Positions 11,575 to 23,345 of a DNA stretch of 64,000 nucleotides are shown in pieces (position 1 is the first letter of the stretch; each line of letters starts with the position of its first letter). The stretch covers positions 83,648,279-83,712,278 of the forward strand of contig OZ026525.1 of NCBI GenBank assembly GCA_964019695.1, in the 5' to 3' direction. The notes below the pieces were generated by a model, which made no database searches, was not told the origin of the DNA, and saw only the letters and a program-made list of their open reading frames with translations. A program made the position numbers and the translations under genes. Source of the stretch: Loripinus fragilis (lineage: Eukaryota > Mollusca > Bivalvia > Lucinida > Lucinidae).

Positions 11575-13135
11575 TAAGGAAAATCAAGACAAAGTTCCTA
11601 CGTTGTACTGGTTACCTAAACTCCATGAAAAAACCCTATAAAGCAAGATTTATTGCTAATTCTAGTTCTTGTATGGTAACAGAACTTTCTAAATTGTTAA
11701 CCTCGTGTCTTACAGCTGTTAAAAACATGTTATCAAGTATTGTGAAAAGGTATATGAGAGATCCGGTAAAAACCTATTTGGGTCTATTAAAAATTCAGGT
11801 GAACTTTTAGATAAACTTAAAGCTAGAGATTTTAATGCGACCAGTTTGTCTACTTATGATTTTTAACCTTCCAGAGAGAAGGCTCTCCTTACCTTGAATG
11901 TAATGACAGAAATGCACTTTTTACTTCAGAAAAATCTAAAAAATATCATGCATGGTCGTGTCGAAATGTATGTGGTGCGCTGACCTTTTTGTTGGACAAC
12001 ATTATTATTCGATTTGGCACCAAGCTGTATAGACAAGTAGTTGGGATTCCTATGGGCACTAATTGTGCTCCCCTGGTTGCAGATTTATTCCTGTTTTGTT
12101 TTTAGAGGGACTTTATGATGTCTCTTTCTGATGTTAAGCAGGCTGATGTTGTTGGTGCGTTTAACACTACATCCAGCTATTTGGGCGATATTTTAAATAT
12201 TTATAATGTTTATTTTGACAATATGGCTAGTCAAATATACGCTTCAAGGCTCCAACTGAATAAAGCCAATACCTCTGGTACCGAAGCCGCATTTTTAGAC
12301 TTGCATTTGTCAATTTCTAATGATATTGTTTCTACCAAAATTTATGATAAACGCGACGACTTTGATTTTGATATTGTCAATTTCCCATCTTTAGATGGTG
12401 ATGTTCCTCGTTCTACATCATATGGAGTCTATATCTCTCAACGCATTCGTTTTGCTAGAGCATCTAGCTATGTTGCTGACTTCAACACTCGCAATAAATT
12501 GTTAACTCAGAACCTTCTTAAACAGGGCTATCGGTATCAAGGCCTTTCGGAACCTGATTTCTATAGTGACTTGGTGAATAAATTGAAGAAGATTGTTGGC
12601 TCTAATAATTTTTCAGCGCAGTTCATTAAAATAAGTTCTCATTATAAAAAAGATTGGCTATAACATTAATGTATTGCAGCAGACTGCATGCTTGGTGGTC
12701 AACTCATTCACGGTTGGCAACTTTGCTTTCCTCTTTAATTGCACGCCGGTGGGTCGGACTTCAGACTCTATGATGGTTCCGACTTAAAGACTTATCTATT
12801 GATGAGATGGTAGGGCCCACTGGGGGTTACCTGTTGGATTTCTTTTGCTAGGGTATTCAGTTTTATTTACTGTTGAGTCCTTCCTTATCTTTGCTTTATC
12901 TCCTTGTTATATCTTGATTATGTTCTAGGAGATGATGCATTGATAAGTTCGGGGTCTTTCATGCATACCAAATATCTATGTGTCTTGATCCACATCTGAA
13001 TTAAGGGTGAGGTTGGCGCAGTTAAACCGGTTTAAGCCCTCCAGTAAAATATTTTACTGACCATTCCAAGGCGGTACTTCTTTTGTGGATCTTTTATGTT
13101 TTTGTTCTGTCTTGCGTTTGCTATGTCGTATTATA
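11575..13135 (+). mobile_element. Penelope-like retroelement, copy A (decayed)
   Basis: Fragments of one reverse transcriptase run in order across frames: a 'tLYWLPKLH' block near 11,605, then after an internal deletion at about 11,865 the RT core with GIPMGTNCAPL near 12,042-12,074, and the C-terminal part to 12,663. An in-frame stop near 12,102 and frameshifts break the gene. The catalytic YxDD box reads YLGD (12,178-12,189), which would abolish polymerase activity. The tail to 13,135 matches repeats at 17,485, 23,098 and 44,412. Assignment to Penelope-like elements rests on the RT motifs; no GIY-YIG endonuclease is visible. Confidence 0.7.
12115..12663 (+). pseudogene. Reverse transcriptase C-terminal fragment (copy A)
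   Basis: This 182-codon open frame covers the RT palm end and thumb-like region. It includes the altered active site YLGD and the conserved KIYDKRDDFDF segment near 12,340-12,370. It aligns along its length with the frame at 26,071-26,664 and with the frame of copy B. It starts just after a stop that separates it from the rest of the RT, so it is a remnant. Confidence 0.75.
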
Positions 13136-13319
13136 GACATTAGGAAATATGTGATAAAAAAGATTATATATAACATCTGTATCACAAGTCCATGGGCTTG
13201 TTATCAGCAATGACTATAATTACTAAGACTAAGGCACCAGAGGCTAGAGATTAATAGGAAAACTAGTGAAATAGTATTTTTTCTGAAATATCATCTTTTA
13301 CTCCCAAGACAATTTCCTT

Positions 13320-13960
13320 GCTCATTCATTATGCCATGTAACATACGTTACATACTTTAATAAGTACTCTGATCCTGATGTCAAACTTGCAAATGTATGA
13401 TTCTTTATTGCATTAGCATGACAGTCCCAAAAATGTAAGATATCCACCAGTGTCAAATATTTTCATATATTTTTCTTCAATAATAGATATCAAAATTGGA
13501 TACTTAAAATTAGGGGGTAGAGTTGTTTAATAGCTCATATAAAACAATTGATTTGAGATAGAAAAGCAAAACTTTGTTTTTTCTATTAGTCGAATAAGTA
13601 TTTTAGCAAACTTAGATTAAAAACACTTGAAAAAATGCACAAATCGGCTGTAAAATTAAATGATGTTAGTCACGATTTCAATTTTCAAAGGAAAATTTAA
13701 GCTATGTAAAGCATATAACACCATTTGAATCTGTAATTTTGTTGAAAATGCTGCTTTTATGTAGCTTAGGCATCCAGATTGCAAACTACATAAGAAATTT
13801 GAATAATTAGATAGTTTAATGTCTTCTTTCTGTAGCACAAACTTTTATTTTGCTTTTTTCCTTAGTTTGTTACCGTAATATATGTAACAGGCTGTCAGAG
13901 ACTAACGCCCCGGCGCACAGAGTGCAAACATCTCTTAAAAGATGCGGCTTTAAATTTTCT
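13320..13960 (-). repeat. Inverted relatives of the 8.8-10.3 kb repeat
   Basis: GTAACATACGTTAC at about 13,338 and 'cagcctg'-type sequence near 13,880-13,930 are in reverse orientation relative to the 8.8-10.3 kb blocks, including the 'gagtgcaaacatc' string. No gene is seen. Confidence 0.5.
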
Positions 13961-13969
13961 TTAAGAAAG

Positions 13970-15095
13970 GATAAGCTTTAAGTCTAATGATTTTGATTTT
14001 GAAATCGTAAATTTCCCATTTCTTGATGGAGATTTTCCTCGCTCCACTTCCTATGGTGTATATATTTTGCAACTTATTCGTTTTGCGAGAGTTTGTTCTA
14101 ATATTGATGATTTCAACAACAGAATCCTATTTTTGACTGCTAAGTTATTAAAACAAGGTTATAGATATCATAAAATTCGAAAAGCATTTTCTAAACTCTA
14201 CCACAGACACTCAGGGTTAATTGTTAAATACAATATTGGTTTAAAAAACTCTTCTGCAACAGGGCATATCAGAACCTATATTTTATGGTGATTTAGTTTA
14301 TAAATTCAAAATAATTGTTGGAAACCCTAATTTTAGTGATCAATTCAAAAAGATTATCAAACGTTATAAAAAAAAGTTGGATATAACTTGGATACCCTGC
14401 GAAAGTCTGCATGCTTGGTTGTAAACCCAATCACGGTTTTTAGCCTTGGTTTCCTCTTCAATTGCACGACGGTGGGTCAGGCCTCAGACTCATTGACGTC
14501 TCTGACGTAAAGCTTTAATCGATGGGTTGGTGCCTGATGCTTAGCTATAGCTGGGCCCACCGTGGCTCAACTTGAGGTTTTCTTTAGCTCTGACTATCTG
14601 AGAGTCGTGAGCCCTTTTCTCTGTTCCACCACAGTGCGTTAATTTGATTGCTTGTCTCTTCCATGATGCACTGTACTAGTTAAGAATCCTCCATGCGAGC
14701 TTAAAATTTTTGTGCTTCAACAACAGCAGAATCTAGGGCAAAGATTTTGTACCAGAAAAAAATTATGTAAGCCCCCCACCCCTCCCCCAGTGGCTTTGGC
14801 TGATGTCCATTCTAAGTCGGTGGTTCTGTTGTTGTTGATTCGTTGTTGATTGTTACTCCCATTGCGGGATTCTGTAATTGTTCTATGTTTTGTTGTGCGT
14901 TACTTTGTGTACATTCTAGTTTTGCACTCATCTCGATGGGGAATAGAGAGCTGGTTGCTTTGCTTTGTTCGTCTTCCTGGTGTCTCGTGTTTGTTGTGTG
15001 GCTCTTCCTCACGATGTCACGGGTTGTCTGCAGTTTGTGATTGTGGTATTTCCTGATGCTACTCACTTACTGTTTTGTTTTAGAACGGACATCAG
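13970..15095 (+). mobile_element. Penelope-like retroelement, copy B (5'-truncated)
   Basis: Only the C-terminal third of the RT is present (about 13,985-14,390), entered after the catalytic box and broken by frameshifts. The 3' tail runs to about 15,095. It is close to copy C (26,655-27,730) over about 1.1 kb. 5' truncation is usual for target-primed retroelements. Confidence 0.75.
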
Positions 15096-15189
15096 CCTTA
15101 GCTAAGGGGGACTTAAATGCATTTTACAGCCGCCAATTCTTCACCCTAGATTTTGTTGTTGTTAAAACGCAAAACTGTTTAGCTCGCAT

Positions 15190-16110
15190 TTAGGCTTCCT
15201 TTCTAATGCAATTTATCGCCACAGAGAAGCTAGAATTGTTTTTCTACGCAAAAAAATGTCTCCCCTTTTAGGACTCAAAAAATCACAAAAATGTGTTAAA
15301 AGAGGAATAATTTGAAAATATACATGTAAGAGTTATGGTTCTTGTGAATTACACATCGTCTGAATGCGCATTACAAATGTATGAAGTTTCCATGAAATAC
15401 CTCAAACAGTTATCAAGTTATGGAGCAGACACGAAATGGCATTGCAAATGATCTAAGGGAAATAACTCCAAAAATATCTAAAGCAGAGTTACGGTTCTTG
15501 TGCTTTACACATTGTCTTATTGTACCCTAGAAATGTAAGTGTTCAACTTACAGAGCGGACAAAAAATGCAATTAGTTATGATACAAGGGGAATAATTTGA
15601 AGAATAAACATGCAAGAGTTATGGTTCTTGTGCAAGACACGTCGCCTGAATGTGATTTACAAATATATGAAGTTTCGTTGAAATATCTCTAACGGTTACC
15701 AAGTTATAGAGGGGTCACAAAATAGCATTGCAAATGATCAAAGGGCAATAACTTCAAAACATCCAAAGCAGAGTTATCATTCTTGTACATGACGAATTGT
15801 CTCATTGTGCTCTAGAAGTGTATGGAGTTTCAACGAGATAGTTTTAACAGTGTTCAACTTACAGAGTGGACAAAATGCCCTTATTTATGTTACAAGGGGA
15901 ATATTTTGATAAATAAAAGTGCAAGAGTTATGGTTCTTGTGCATGACACGTCGTCTGAATGTGCTTAACAAATGTATGAAGTTTCGTAGAAATATCTCTA
16001 ATGGTAATCAAGTTATAGAGCAGACAGGATTTTGTGACGGACAGACAGACGCAAGGGGAAACAATATATATATCACCCGACCCTTCCAGGGGGAGGCATA
16101 ATAACACATT
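15190..16110. repeat. Tandem repeat, about 150 bp unit, five copies
   Basis: The phrase 'aagagttatggttcttgt' or a close variant appears at about 15,333, 15,489, 15,628, 15,775 and 15,924, each with 'acacgtcgtctgaatgtg' and 'tgaagtttc' downstream. Units are diverged, and alternate units are more alike, suggesting a 300 bp dimer. Confidence 0.7.
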
Positions 16111-16664
16111 AAAATGAAACAAAGAAAATGGCTCATTTCTCACAGATGTCAGAGCTAAAGCAAACCTCAAGTTGCTCTAAGGTTTACGACGATACAACAA
16201 ATACCATGCGTGCACAAACTTAAAATAGTAGATATTTATAAAGGATGTCATGGATTTCCGTGACGGTTATTAAACTTACAAAAAATAACTGCTCCCCAAT
16301 GAGATAAATTTAGCGTTTTCTAAAGTCACGGAAAACCACTACCTTCCAAAAAATTCAATGTCGTGGAAATCCGCTACAAAGGCTAGCCGCGGAATTCCGT
16401 GTGATCCCTACCTGGTTATGCCACAATCAAATACAATAAATTTGCCAAGCCAAACCCATTGGCGGCTTTTTAAAAGCAGCCAACTTGTTTGACTGCCCCT
16501 CAAAGAACGGAGAATGCTGAGAAAACGAGATTATCAAGGTAGGTTGTCTTTTCACTTTTTTGATAGGTGAATGACAGCTCTTGCCACTCACAGGCAGAAA
16601 AAAGTCCAAGCAATGTCCTGAAAAAATTTGCAGATGCTGGAATCTGCTTTTTTACATGGAGTTG

Positions 16665-17150
16665 AATGGGACCGATTAATTGTCACAGTATCGATTCACT
16701 GTGCGCCTAAAATGAGTGAAATCGACTGTATCGGTAGAATCGAGAGTTGTTGGCCTAAATTTGTGAGGGGGTGGTAAGTATTTTGGCATGTTTTCTTATA
16801 GTTAGATTTGTCCTTCCGACGTGGATCTCGTTATATTTCTTTGATATATGCATACATGTCATAATATCGTGCAAAAACAAAGACAGTGTATCGTGGGAGC
16901 GCAAGAAACGCATTCTTTTAGAGGGATAGTTGTCAAAAAAGCGAAAATCCACAGCTTTTTATCTTCCCGTTTCGAATTTAAACAACTTAGCTAGAAATGA
17001 TTTTCACCAGAAGTTCGAGAGGCTTATGATCCTACAATACCAGAAATCTCAGACTGATCCGTTTTTTCGATTTTGAGATATTCAGCTATATATGACTGAA
17101 CCCCCTAATAGCGGTGAATTAGAAACTGTATCGATAGAATCGACTGCTAT
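16665..17150 (-). mobile_element. Inverted copy of the element at 30,005-31,770
   Basis: About 450 bp match the reverse complement of 30,005-30,440 with high identity, and the last 35 bp match 31,743-31,765 beyond the nested insertion. The motif ACTGTATCGRTAGAATCGA occurs near both ends. Because this copy lacks the nested insertion it serves as the empty-site reference for it. Confidence 0.85.
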
Positions 17151-17283
17151 TTATTTAATGTACGAAGTAAAAACTACCGACTGCACGAAGTGAAAGCAAA
17201 TGTTGGTCATAAATCTTCGAATTTAGAGCAGAAAGTAGGCTATTTATTTCACACTGTGTATACCATTGGCTTCGAAATGTGTA

Positions 17284-17362
17284 CTTTGGCAGACAGTGAA
17301 GACCCAAATATAATGCCGCATCATATGGCATTTCATCTGGGTCTTCACTGTTTATTTATACA
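17284..17362. repeat. Hairpin element (AGTGAAGACCC family)
   Basis: Arms 'cagtgaagaccca' and 'tgggtcttcactg' enclose 'atgccgcatcatatggcat'. The same design recurs at 40,444-40,513 and, with a GGACCCAGATCAG stem, at many intronic places. Confidence 0.75.
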
Positions 17363-17484
17363 AATATGATGTTCATAGAAAGAAATGCAACTTTTTTTAA
17401 TAAAAACCTGTGACCAGCAATATATATATTGTACCACCCCAGGTTTATTGTATAACCAGTAGGCAGAATTCAATTAGTTAAGGG

Positions 17485-17612
17485 CTGACCTCTTGGCTCT
17501 CGTTTGTGGTGACTAACTGTGAGTTTGTCACTTTCCCATTGGTATCCTGGGTCGGGTGTGGTACTTGATTGAATCGATTCCTGATCTTTGCACCCTTACT
17601 TACTTTAACAAT
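17485..17612 (+). repeat. Dispersed repeat, retroelement tail type b
   Basis: Contains 'ggctgacctcttggctctcg' and 'cctgatctttgcacccttac'. Other copies are at 23,098-23,345 and 44,412-44,668, and the upstream half is at 13,045-13,135, the tail of retroelement copy A. Confidence 0.7.
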
Positions 17613-17619
17613 ACGTCAA

Positions 17620-18545
17620 TCTGTATCACTTTTTTCAGTCTGTTAGAGACTCCCTCATCTGCTGTCTGTGTGTAGGTTTGTAGGCTTGCATTTCAATAAT
17701 TTCATTCTGCTTTAAACAGCTGTATGGTAAGATGAAATGGCAGTGGAAAGTACATTTCATAAGACTCACTGTGGCAAACCCTTTAATAAGGCTTTTTTGC
17801 GCCCAGCGAGCAATCAGATTACATCGAGTGCCAAAGACACGAGAGGGGGGATTAATCCCCCTCTTGACAGAGGGGTTAAGGGGGTCACCCCAATTTTTTA
17901 AAATTTGGGCACTTCTATGTGCGTTTTAATGGGTTTTTATGCATTTGGGACCAGATTTCAGTCCTTTTGGTCACAATCTTTTGCTAGAAAGGATATTTCT
18001 TGTCACGCGAGAAACTGAATGCTGGACAAAATTGTTTTCAGACAGTCACGATTTTTTTACTTTTTTCTACAGCATGTTTCTTTGACATTATTTCACCTAT
18101 GTCCACGCAGATTTGGAAAGTACTTTTAGCACTGATCCTTGGTGGTCCTTCAAAGAGTTGTGTTTTCGAATAGATATACGCTTATTCTTTTCAACAACAT
18201 GTAGAACACCCATAAAGTATGCAGGCTTCATCTAGATTTTGGCTTCGGTAGGCATAAGATGAGATCTTTGGCTTCATAGTAATGGAGCCAGGGCCTTCTG
18301 TCGAACCACGACGGCTAAACGCTTCTCTGCTCAGGCTTCTTAAAGTCGAATGAACGTTGGTGGAACCAAAAAAGTCTTGGGCTGAATTGGAACAGGCGGA
18401 ACCTGTATATCTGTAACAGAATGCATTGTAACAACACAGGCTCATGGTGCTCATATATGTAAAGTCAACACGTTTTAAACATACTTTATCGCTCGACATG
18501 TTAATTAGAAGAAGAAAAAACAAATTGTCAATTTAAGGGATCATA
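17620..18545. other. Intergenic DNA; one unrecognised minus-strand open frame
   Basis: A 110-codon open frame lies at 18,191-18,523 on the minus strand. Part of it is Ser/Arg-rich and an acceptor-like 'ctgttacag' precedes it internally. I recognise no domain. It may be chance or a terminal exon of an unknown gene, and nothing else in the interval helps. Confidence 0.25.
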
Positions 18546-18553
18546 GAATTATC

Positions 18554-18787
18554 TGGACCTCAACAAGAAGACCTGTCTTCGAGGTTTCTGACAATGCAAG
18601 ACTCAAACCAACCTACTCAGTTACAAAGATTAGCTAGAATGCTGGAATTTTGAGTGTAGCAAGTTTACAATTATACTTTCCAAGAGCGAATAACAAAGGC
18701 GCTGATCAGACCGCGCGGATGTGCAGGCTGGTCTGTGCCTTTGACGTTCGCATGCAGCTACGTCGGTTTTTCTCTCGACACGGTCCA
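18554..18787. mobile_element. MITE family 2, copy (about 235 bp)
   Basis: Contains the internal block 'gcgaataacaaaggcgctga' and the hairpin 'gatcagaccgcgc...gcaggctggtctg', also found at 29,163-29,310, 47,902-48,136 and 59,170-59,372. Terminal repeats start GGACC and carry 'aagacctgtcttc'. Confidence 0.6.
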
Positions 18788-19318
18788 TAAGTATGAAAAC
18801 GTCCATTAAGACCATCTGATTATGAAATTAATTAAGCAGGTGTCATTATAATTGTTCAATGTTTTCACACGCGCAACGCGCGTTATTGATAATTGCATCA
18901 ATAAATGGTAAGCACAGAGTAAAGTGAGCCAAAACCAGCAAAAGGGACATAGCGGAGAGCATACTCGGCCAAAAAAGTGGTCGGGCGCTCGACAGACCTG
19001 GCGGACCGGTGATAACGGCCTTGTGTACAGGTAACATGCTACTGTAAACATAGCATTTGTAATCCACCATTTTCTAATTGCATGGTGTTATGCTCCACTG
19101 AATGGGTAGTATAATATACAGGTAAGTTCACGTCGTGCTATACTTCCACAATGCTTTGAGGCGTGACTGTCATGGTAAATGCATTGAATGAATCGAGGGT
19201 CATTACTTAGAGGTCGTGGTAGAAGTATACATGTATCGCTTTGTTACATGAATATTTATGAAGGTTGGAAGTTTACAAAAATAGGTTTGTGAATTTTCGT
19301 TACAGCATCTTGACAATA

Positions 19319-19390
19319 ACACACACACACACACACAAACGCACACTCTCACGCACGCACGCACACACGCGCGCGCACACCACATGCACG
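19319..19390. repeat. (CA)n-rich microsatellite
   Basis: An AC/GC-rich dinucleotide run with 'acgc' interruptions. Open frames on both strands across it are low-complexity artefacts. Confidence 0.9.
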
Positions 19391-19439
19391 TGCAACCATC
19401 GCAAAAAATCAACTGACAAACCTATCAACAAACTAGCGA

Positions 19440-20400
19440 ACAAAAATTATCTTTATTGTTTTGGGCTTGTCCGTCCATCCATCTGTCTGTCCGTTGCCGT
19501 GGTCACTCTAATTTTGTCATTTTTAATTGGATTTTTTCCAAATTTCATATCATCAAACTCTCATTCAAGTTTGAATACAGTTTTGATTCTGTCAAACGAT
19601 AAGCAAGAAGGCTGTAAAAATGGCCGCCACGACAGGTCTCTCTAACTTAGTCATTATAATCGGTTTTCTTCCAAATTTATATTTGGATTGCTTCCATCAA
19701 ACTCTCGTTTAATATGTTCTTAAAAATGTTATCCTTTGGAAGCAAAGAATGCACCAAAGAACTGAAACTAGAGTGTGCAAATTTTCTGCGCCAGACTAGC
19801 TAGTTTCGGCTATTTAGGCCACATCAGTGACCCTCCAATAGTTTCAAATTCCACAATGAAACACATGATCCCGAAGGACAAGAAAATAAAATCTAGACTA
19901 TAGTTAAGGGCATGGAGACGTTCTACAACCGCCACAAAGTCCCAATCACCAGCTGTAGTGAAGTCAAATATGTTCTTAAATAGTTATCCTTTGGAAGCAA
20001 AGAATGCACTAAAGAACTGAAATTAGAGTGTTCAAATTATCTTGGCCGGACTAGCTAGTTTCGGCAATTTAGGCCTCATCAGTGACCCTCTGATAGTTTT
20101 TAAGTTCCACAATGAAACCAATGATCCCAAAGGACAAGAAAATAAAATCTACACTAAAGTGAAGGGCAGGGAGACGTTCTGCCACCGCCACATAGTCCCA
20201 ATCACCAGCTGTAGCGAAGTCAAATGTGTTCTTAAAAAGGTTATCCTATGGAAGCAAAGAATGCACCAAAAAACTGAAACAAGAGTGTGCAAATTTTCTG
20301 GGCCTCATCAGTTACCATCTAATAGTTTCAAAGTTCCACAATAAAACCCATGATCCCAAAGGACAAGAAAATAAAAGTTTGAATACGTTTTTTTTATCTG
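19440..20400. repeat. Tandem triplication, about 257 bp unit
   Basis: Units starting near 'ttcttaaaaatgttatcc' begin at about 19,713, 19,970 and 20,228 (the last partial). Each holds 'ggaagcaaagaatgcacc' and 'tgatcccgaaggacaag'. The flanking 'atggccgccac' sequence recurs at 22,460-22,630. Confidence 0.7.
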
Positions 20401-20499
20401 TTGAACAATTAGCAAGATGGTCAAAAAATGGCCAACGCCAATCAGTGTCCACTACTTCATTTTTATACCCCCAAAGGAACTTTGTAAGGCATATAGTAA

Positions 20500-22290
20500 T
20501 CGCACTGTCCGTCCGTCCGTCTGTCCGTCTGCCCGTCCCACTTCATGCCCAGTGCATATCTCTTATATTCTTTGAGGTAGGAATTCCAAATTTGGTGTGT
20601 GTATGCATCTTGGGGTGATGGAGTGTCGCGTACCATTTTCGGGTCACTGTGACCTTGACCTCTGACTTAGTTTTTAGAATAATCGTGTCCGGAGCATATC
20701 TCTTATATTATTTGAGTTAGGAATCTCAAATTTGGTGTGTGAATGCGTCTTGGGATGATAAATTGTCGCGTAACATAATTTGGTCACTGTGACCTTGAAA
20801 CTGACCTCTGACCTAGTTTCTAAAAACTGCATTGAGTCTGGTGCATATCTCCTACATTCTACGAGATAGGAATTCCATATTTGGTGTGTAAAAGCATCTT
20901 GGGATGGCGGAGTGTCACTAACCATTTTCGGGTCACTGTGACCTTCACCTTAAACTCTGACCTAGTTATCAGAATAATCGTGTCCGGAGCATATCTCTAA
21001 AAATATTTGAGCTAGGAATCTCAAATTTGGTGTGAGGATTCATCTTAAGATGACAAAGTGTTGCATACCATAATTGGGTTACTTTGACCTTGAACTTGAC
21101 CTATGACCTAGTTTTTAGAATTATCGTGTCCGGAGCATATCTCTTATATTATTTGAGGTAGGAATCTCAAATTTGGTGTGTGAATGCATCTTGAGATGGG
21201 AAAGTGTTGCATATCATAATATGGTCACTGTGACCTTGAACTTGACCTCTGACCTAATTTCTAGAAACTGCATTGTGTCTGGTGCATATCTCCTATATTG
21301 TTTTAGATAAGAATTCCAAATTTGGTGTCTAAATGCATCTTTAGATGACGGAGTGTCACACATACCATTTCGGGTCACTGTGACCTTGACCTCTGACCTA
21401 GTTTTAAGAATTTTTGTGTTCGGAGCATATCTCTTATATTCTTTGAGGTAGGAATTCCAAATTTGGTGTGTATATGCATCTTGGGATGGTGGAGTCTCAC
21501 ATATTATTTTCTGGGCACTGTGACCTTGACCTCTGACCTAGTTTTAATAATAATTGTGTCAGAAACATATCTCTTATATTATTTGAGAAGGGAATCCAAA
21601 ATTCGGTGTGTGAATGCATCTTGGGATGGTTGAGTGTCTTGTACCATTTACGGGTCACTGTGACCTTGACCTCTGACCTAGTTTTAATAATAATTGTTTT
21701 AGGAGCATATCTCTTTTATTATTTGAGATAGGTATCCCAAATTTGGTGTGTGAATGCATCTTGGGATGGTGGAGTGTCTTGTACCATGTACAAGTCACTG
21801 TGACCTTGACCTTTGGCCTAGTGTTTAGAAAAATCATGTCCAGAGCATGTCTCTTATATTATTAAAGGTAGGAATCACAAATTTTGTGGGTGGATGCAAC
21901 TTTGGATGGTAGAGTGTCACATACAATTTTTGGGTCACTTTGACCTTGACCTCTGACCTAGTTTGTAGAATAATCGTGTCCAGAACATATCTCTTATATT
22001 ATTTGAGATGGGAATCCCAAATTTGCATTATGGATACATCTTTAGATGCTGATGTGTTGCGTACCATTTTTAGGTCACTGTGATCTTGACCTATGACCTA
22101 GTTTCTAGAATAATCGTGTTTGGAGCATATCTCCTATATTATTTGATGTAGGAATCCCAAATTTGGTATTGATTCCTCTTGGGATGGCGGAGTGGTGCGT
22201 ACCATTTTGGGTCACTTTGACCTTGACATTGACTTCTGGCCTCATTTCTAGGTTTTATCGTGTCTGGAGCATATCTCCTATATTACAGCT
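20500..22290. repeat. Satellite (about 145 bp x12) with nuclear-receptor half-sites
   Basis: About twelve diverged units carry 'ggtcactgtgaccttgac', 'ctgacctagtt', 'gagcatatctc' and 'aaatttggtgtgtga'. On the opposite strand the central block reads AGGTCAGAGGTCAAGGTCA, three copies of the nuclear-receptor half-site AGGTCA. There is no coding capacity. Confidence 0.85.
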
Positions 22291-22890
22291 AACTTTCCTC
22301 GAATGTGTTTTATGCTTAACCAATTCCTTTGGGGGCATTCGTCACGTGACTGTGACATTTCTTGTTTTATCAGAGTTTTTCCAAATTTCATATATGGATT
22401 GCTTCCATAAAACTCTCGTTAAAGTTTGAATACGAGTTTTGTCCTACGAAAGTTAACCAAGATGGCCAACGAAATGGCCGCCACCTATTAGCTTGCACTT
22501 ATAGACACTCTACTTTAGTCATTTATTACCCGATTGCTGCCATTTCACATATATATTACTTTTATCAATCTCTCACCTAAGTTTGAATATGGGCTTTGTC
22601 CGATAACCAAGATGGCTGCCAAATGGCCGCCACCTGTCAGTTTACACTTGTGGACACTACTTAGATGTGCGAGTGGTCTTCGATATTTTAAAGTGTTTCC
22701 TGAATGAGTGACAATGGAGTGTTTTATGACTGTATCAAATTCAGAATAGAGAGGGCAGTTGTAGCATTTGTATCCTAGATTTTCCATTGTGCTATAGAAA
22801 ATCACGAGTGTTGGTTTACTGAAACGAAAATGTTTCAGAAGTGAGACTATATTTAACGAATTTAATGATGTTATGTGGCTTAGGCTGCTG
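22290..22890. other. Intergenic repeat DNA
   Basis: Copies of the 'ccaaatttcatatatggatt...atggccgccacc' repeat also present at 19,500-19,700 occupy 22,370-22,660. No gene is supported. Confidence 0.5.
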
Positions 22891-23345
22891 TACATTCTAA
22901 GGCAGTGATTCTGTTGTTGATTCGTTGTTGACTGTTGCTCCTGATGTGGGTTCTGTGTTTGTTCTATGGTTTGCTATGCATTGTTTTGTGTCTTTTCTAG
23001 GTTTGCATTAATCTTGATGTTGGTGAGTGCTACGAGTATGTGGGAAAGGAGACTTGCACCCTCACTTACTTTGACTTAAAAGTATATGTATTTTTAATGA
23101 CCATTCCATGGCGGTGCTTCTTTTGTGGATCTTTTTTGTTACTTATGTTTCTTGTTTGTCATGCTATCTTGTCGTCTTTTTATTGCAGTATTGTGGTCAC
23201 CTGCTTGGAAAGGGCTGACCTCTTGGCTCTCTTGTATATGGTGATTTATTGTGTTTTATCACTTCCCGATGGGGTGTCCTGGGTCAAATGTGGTACTTGG
23301 GTGTATCGGTTGCTGATCTTTGCGTCCTTTCTTACTTTAAGGAAT
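22890..23345 (+). repeat. Two retroelement 3' tails in tandem (types a and b)
   Basis: Bases 22,890-23,025 match the tail of copies B and C ('gtgattctgttgttgattcg'). Bases 23,098-23,345 match tail type b, with 'aagggctgacctcttggctc'. No RT sequence remains. Confidence 0.65.

Larger units (their letters stand above)
5532..16414. mobile_element. Candidate 10.9 kb element bounded by inverted termini
   Basis: The left end starts CAGGTAGGGATCACACGG at 5532. The right end carries the exact reverse complement ending at 16,414. About 38 bp are identical, with weaker similarity beyond. The 5 bp immediately outside match (GTTAT at 5527-5531 and 16,415-16,419), as expected for a target-site duplication. 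Motifs like GGATTTCCGTGAC recur just inside both ends (about 5563, 5944, 6017; 16,247, 16,326, 16,363), resembling subterminal transposase sites. No transposase frame is visible and the interior is full of other repeats. It could instead be two solo copies of a smaller element lying in opposite orientation. Confidence 0.4.

Noticed and set aside
19203..19412. Cys/Val-rich minus-strand open frame
   Set aside because: It is the translation of a CA-repeat microsatellite.
20674..21837. Open frames in the satellite as genes
   Set aside because: They follow the 145 bp repeat unit and recur in register with it, without independent coding signals.
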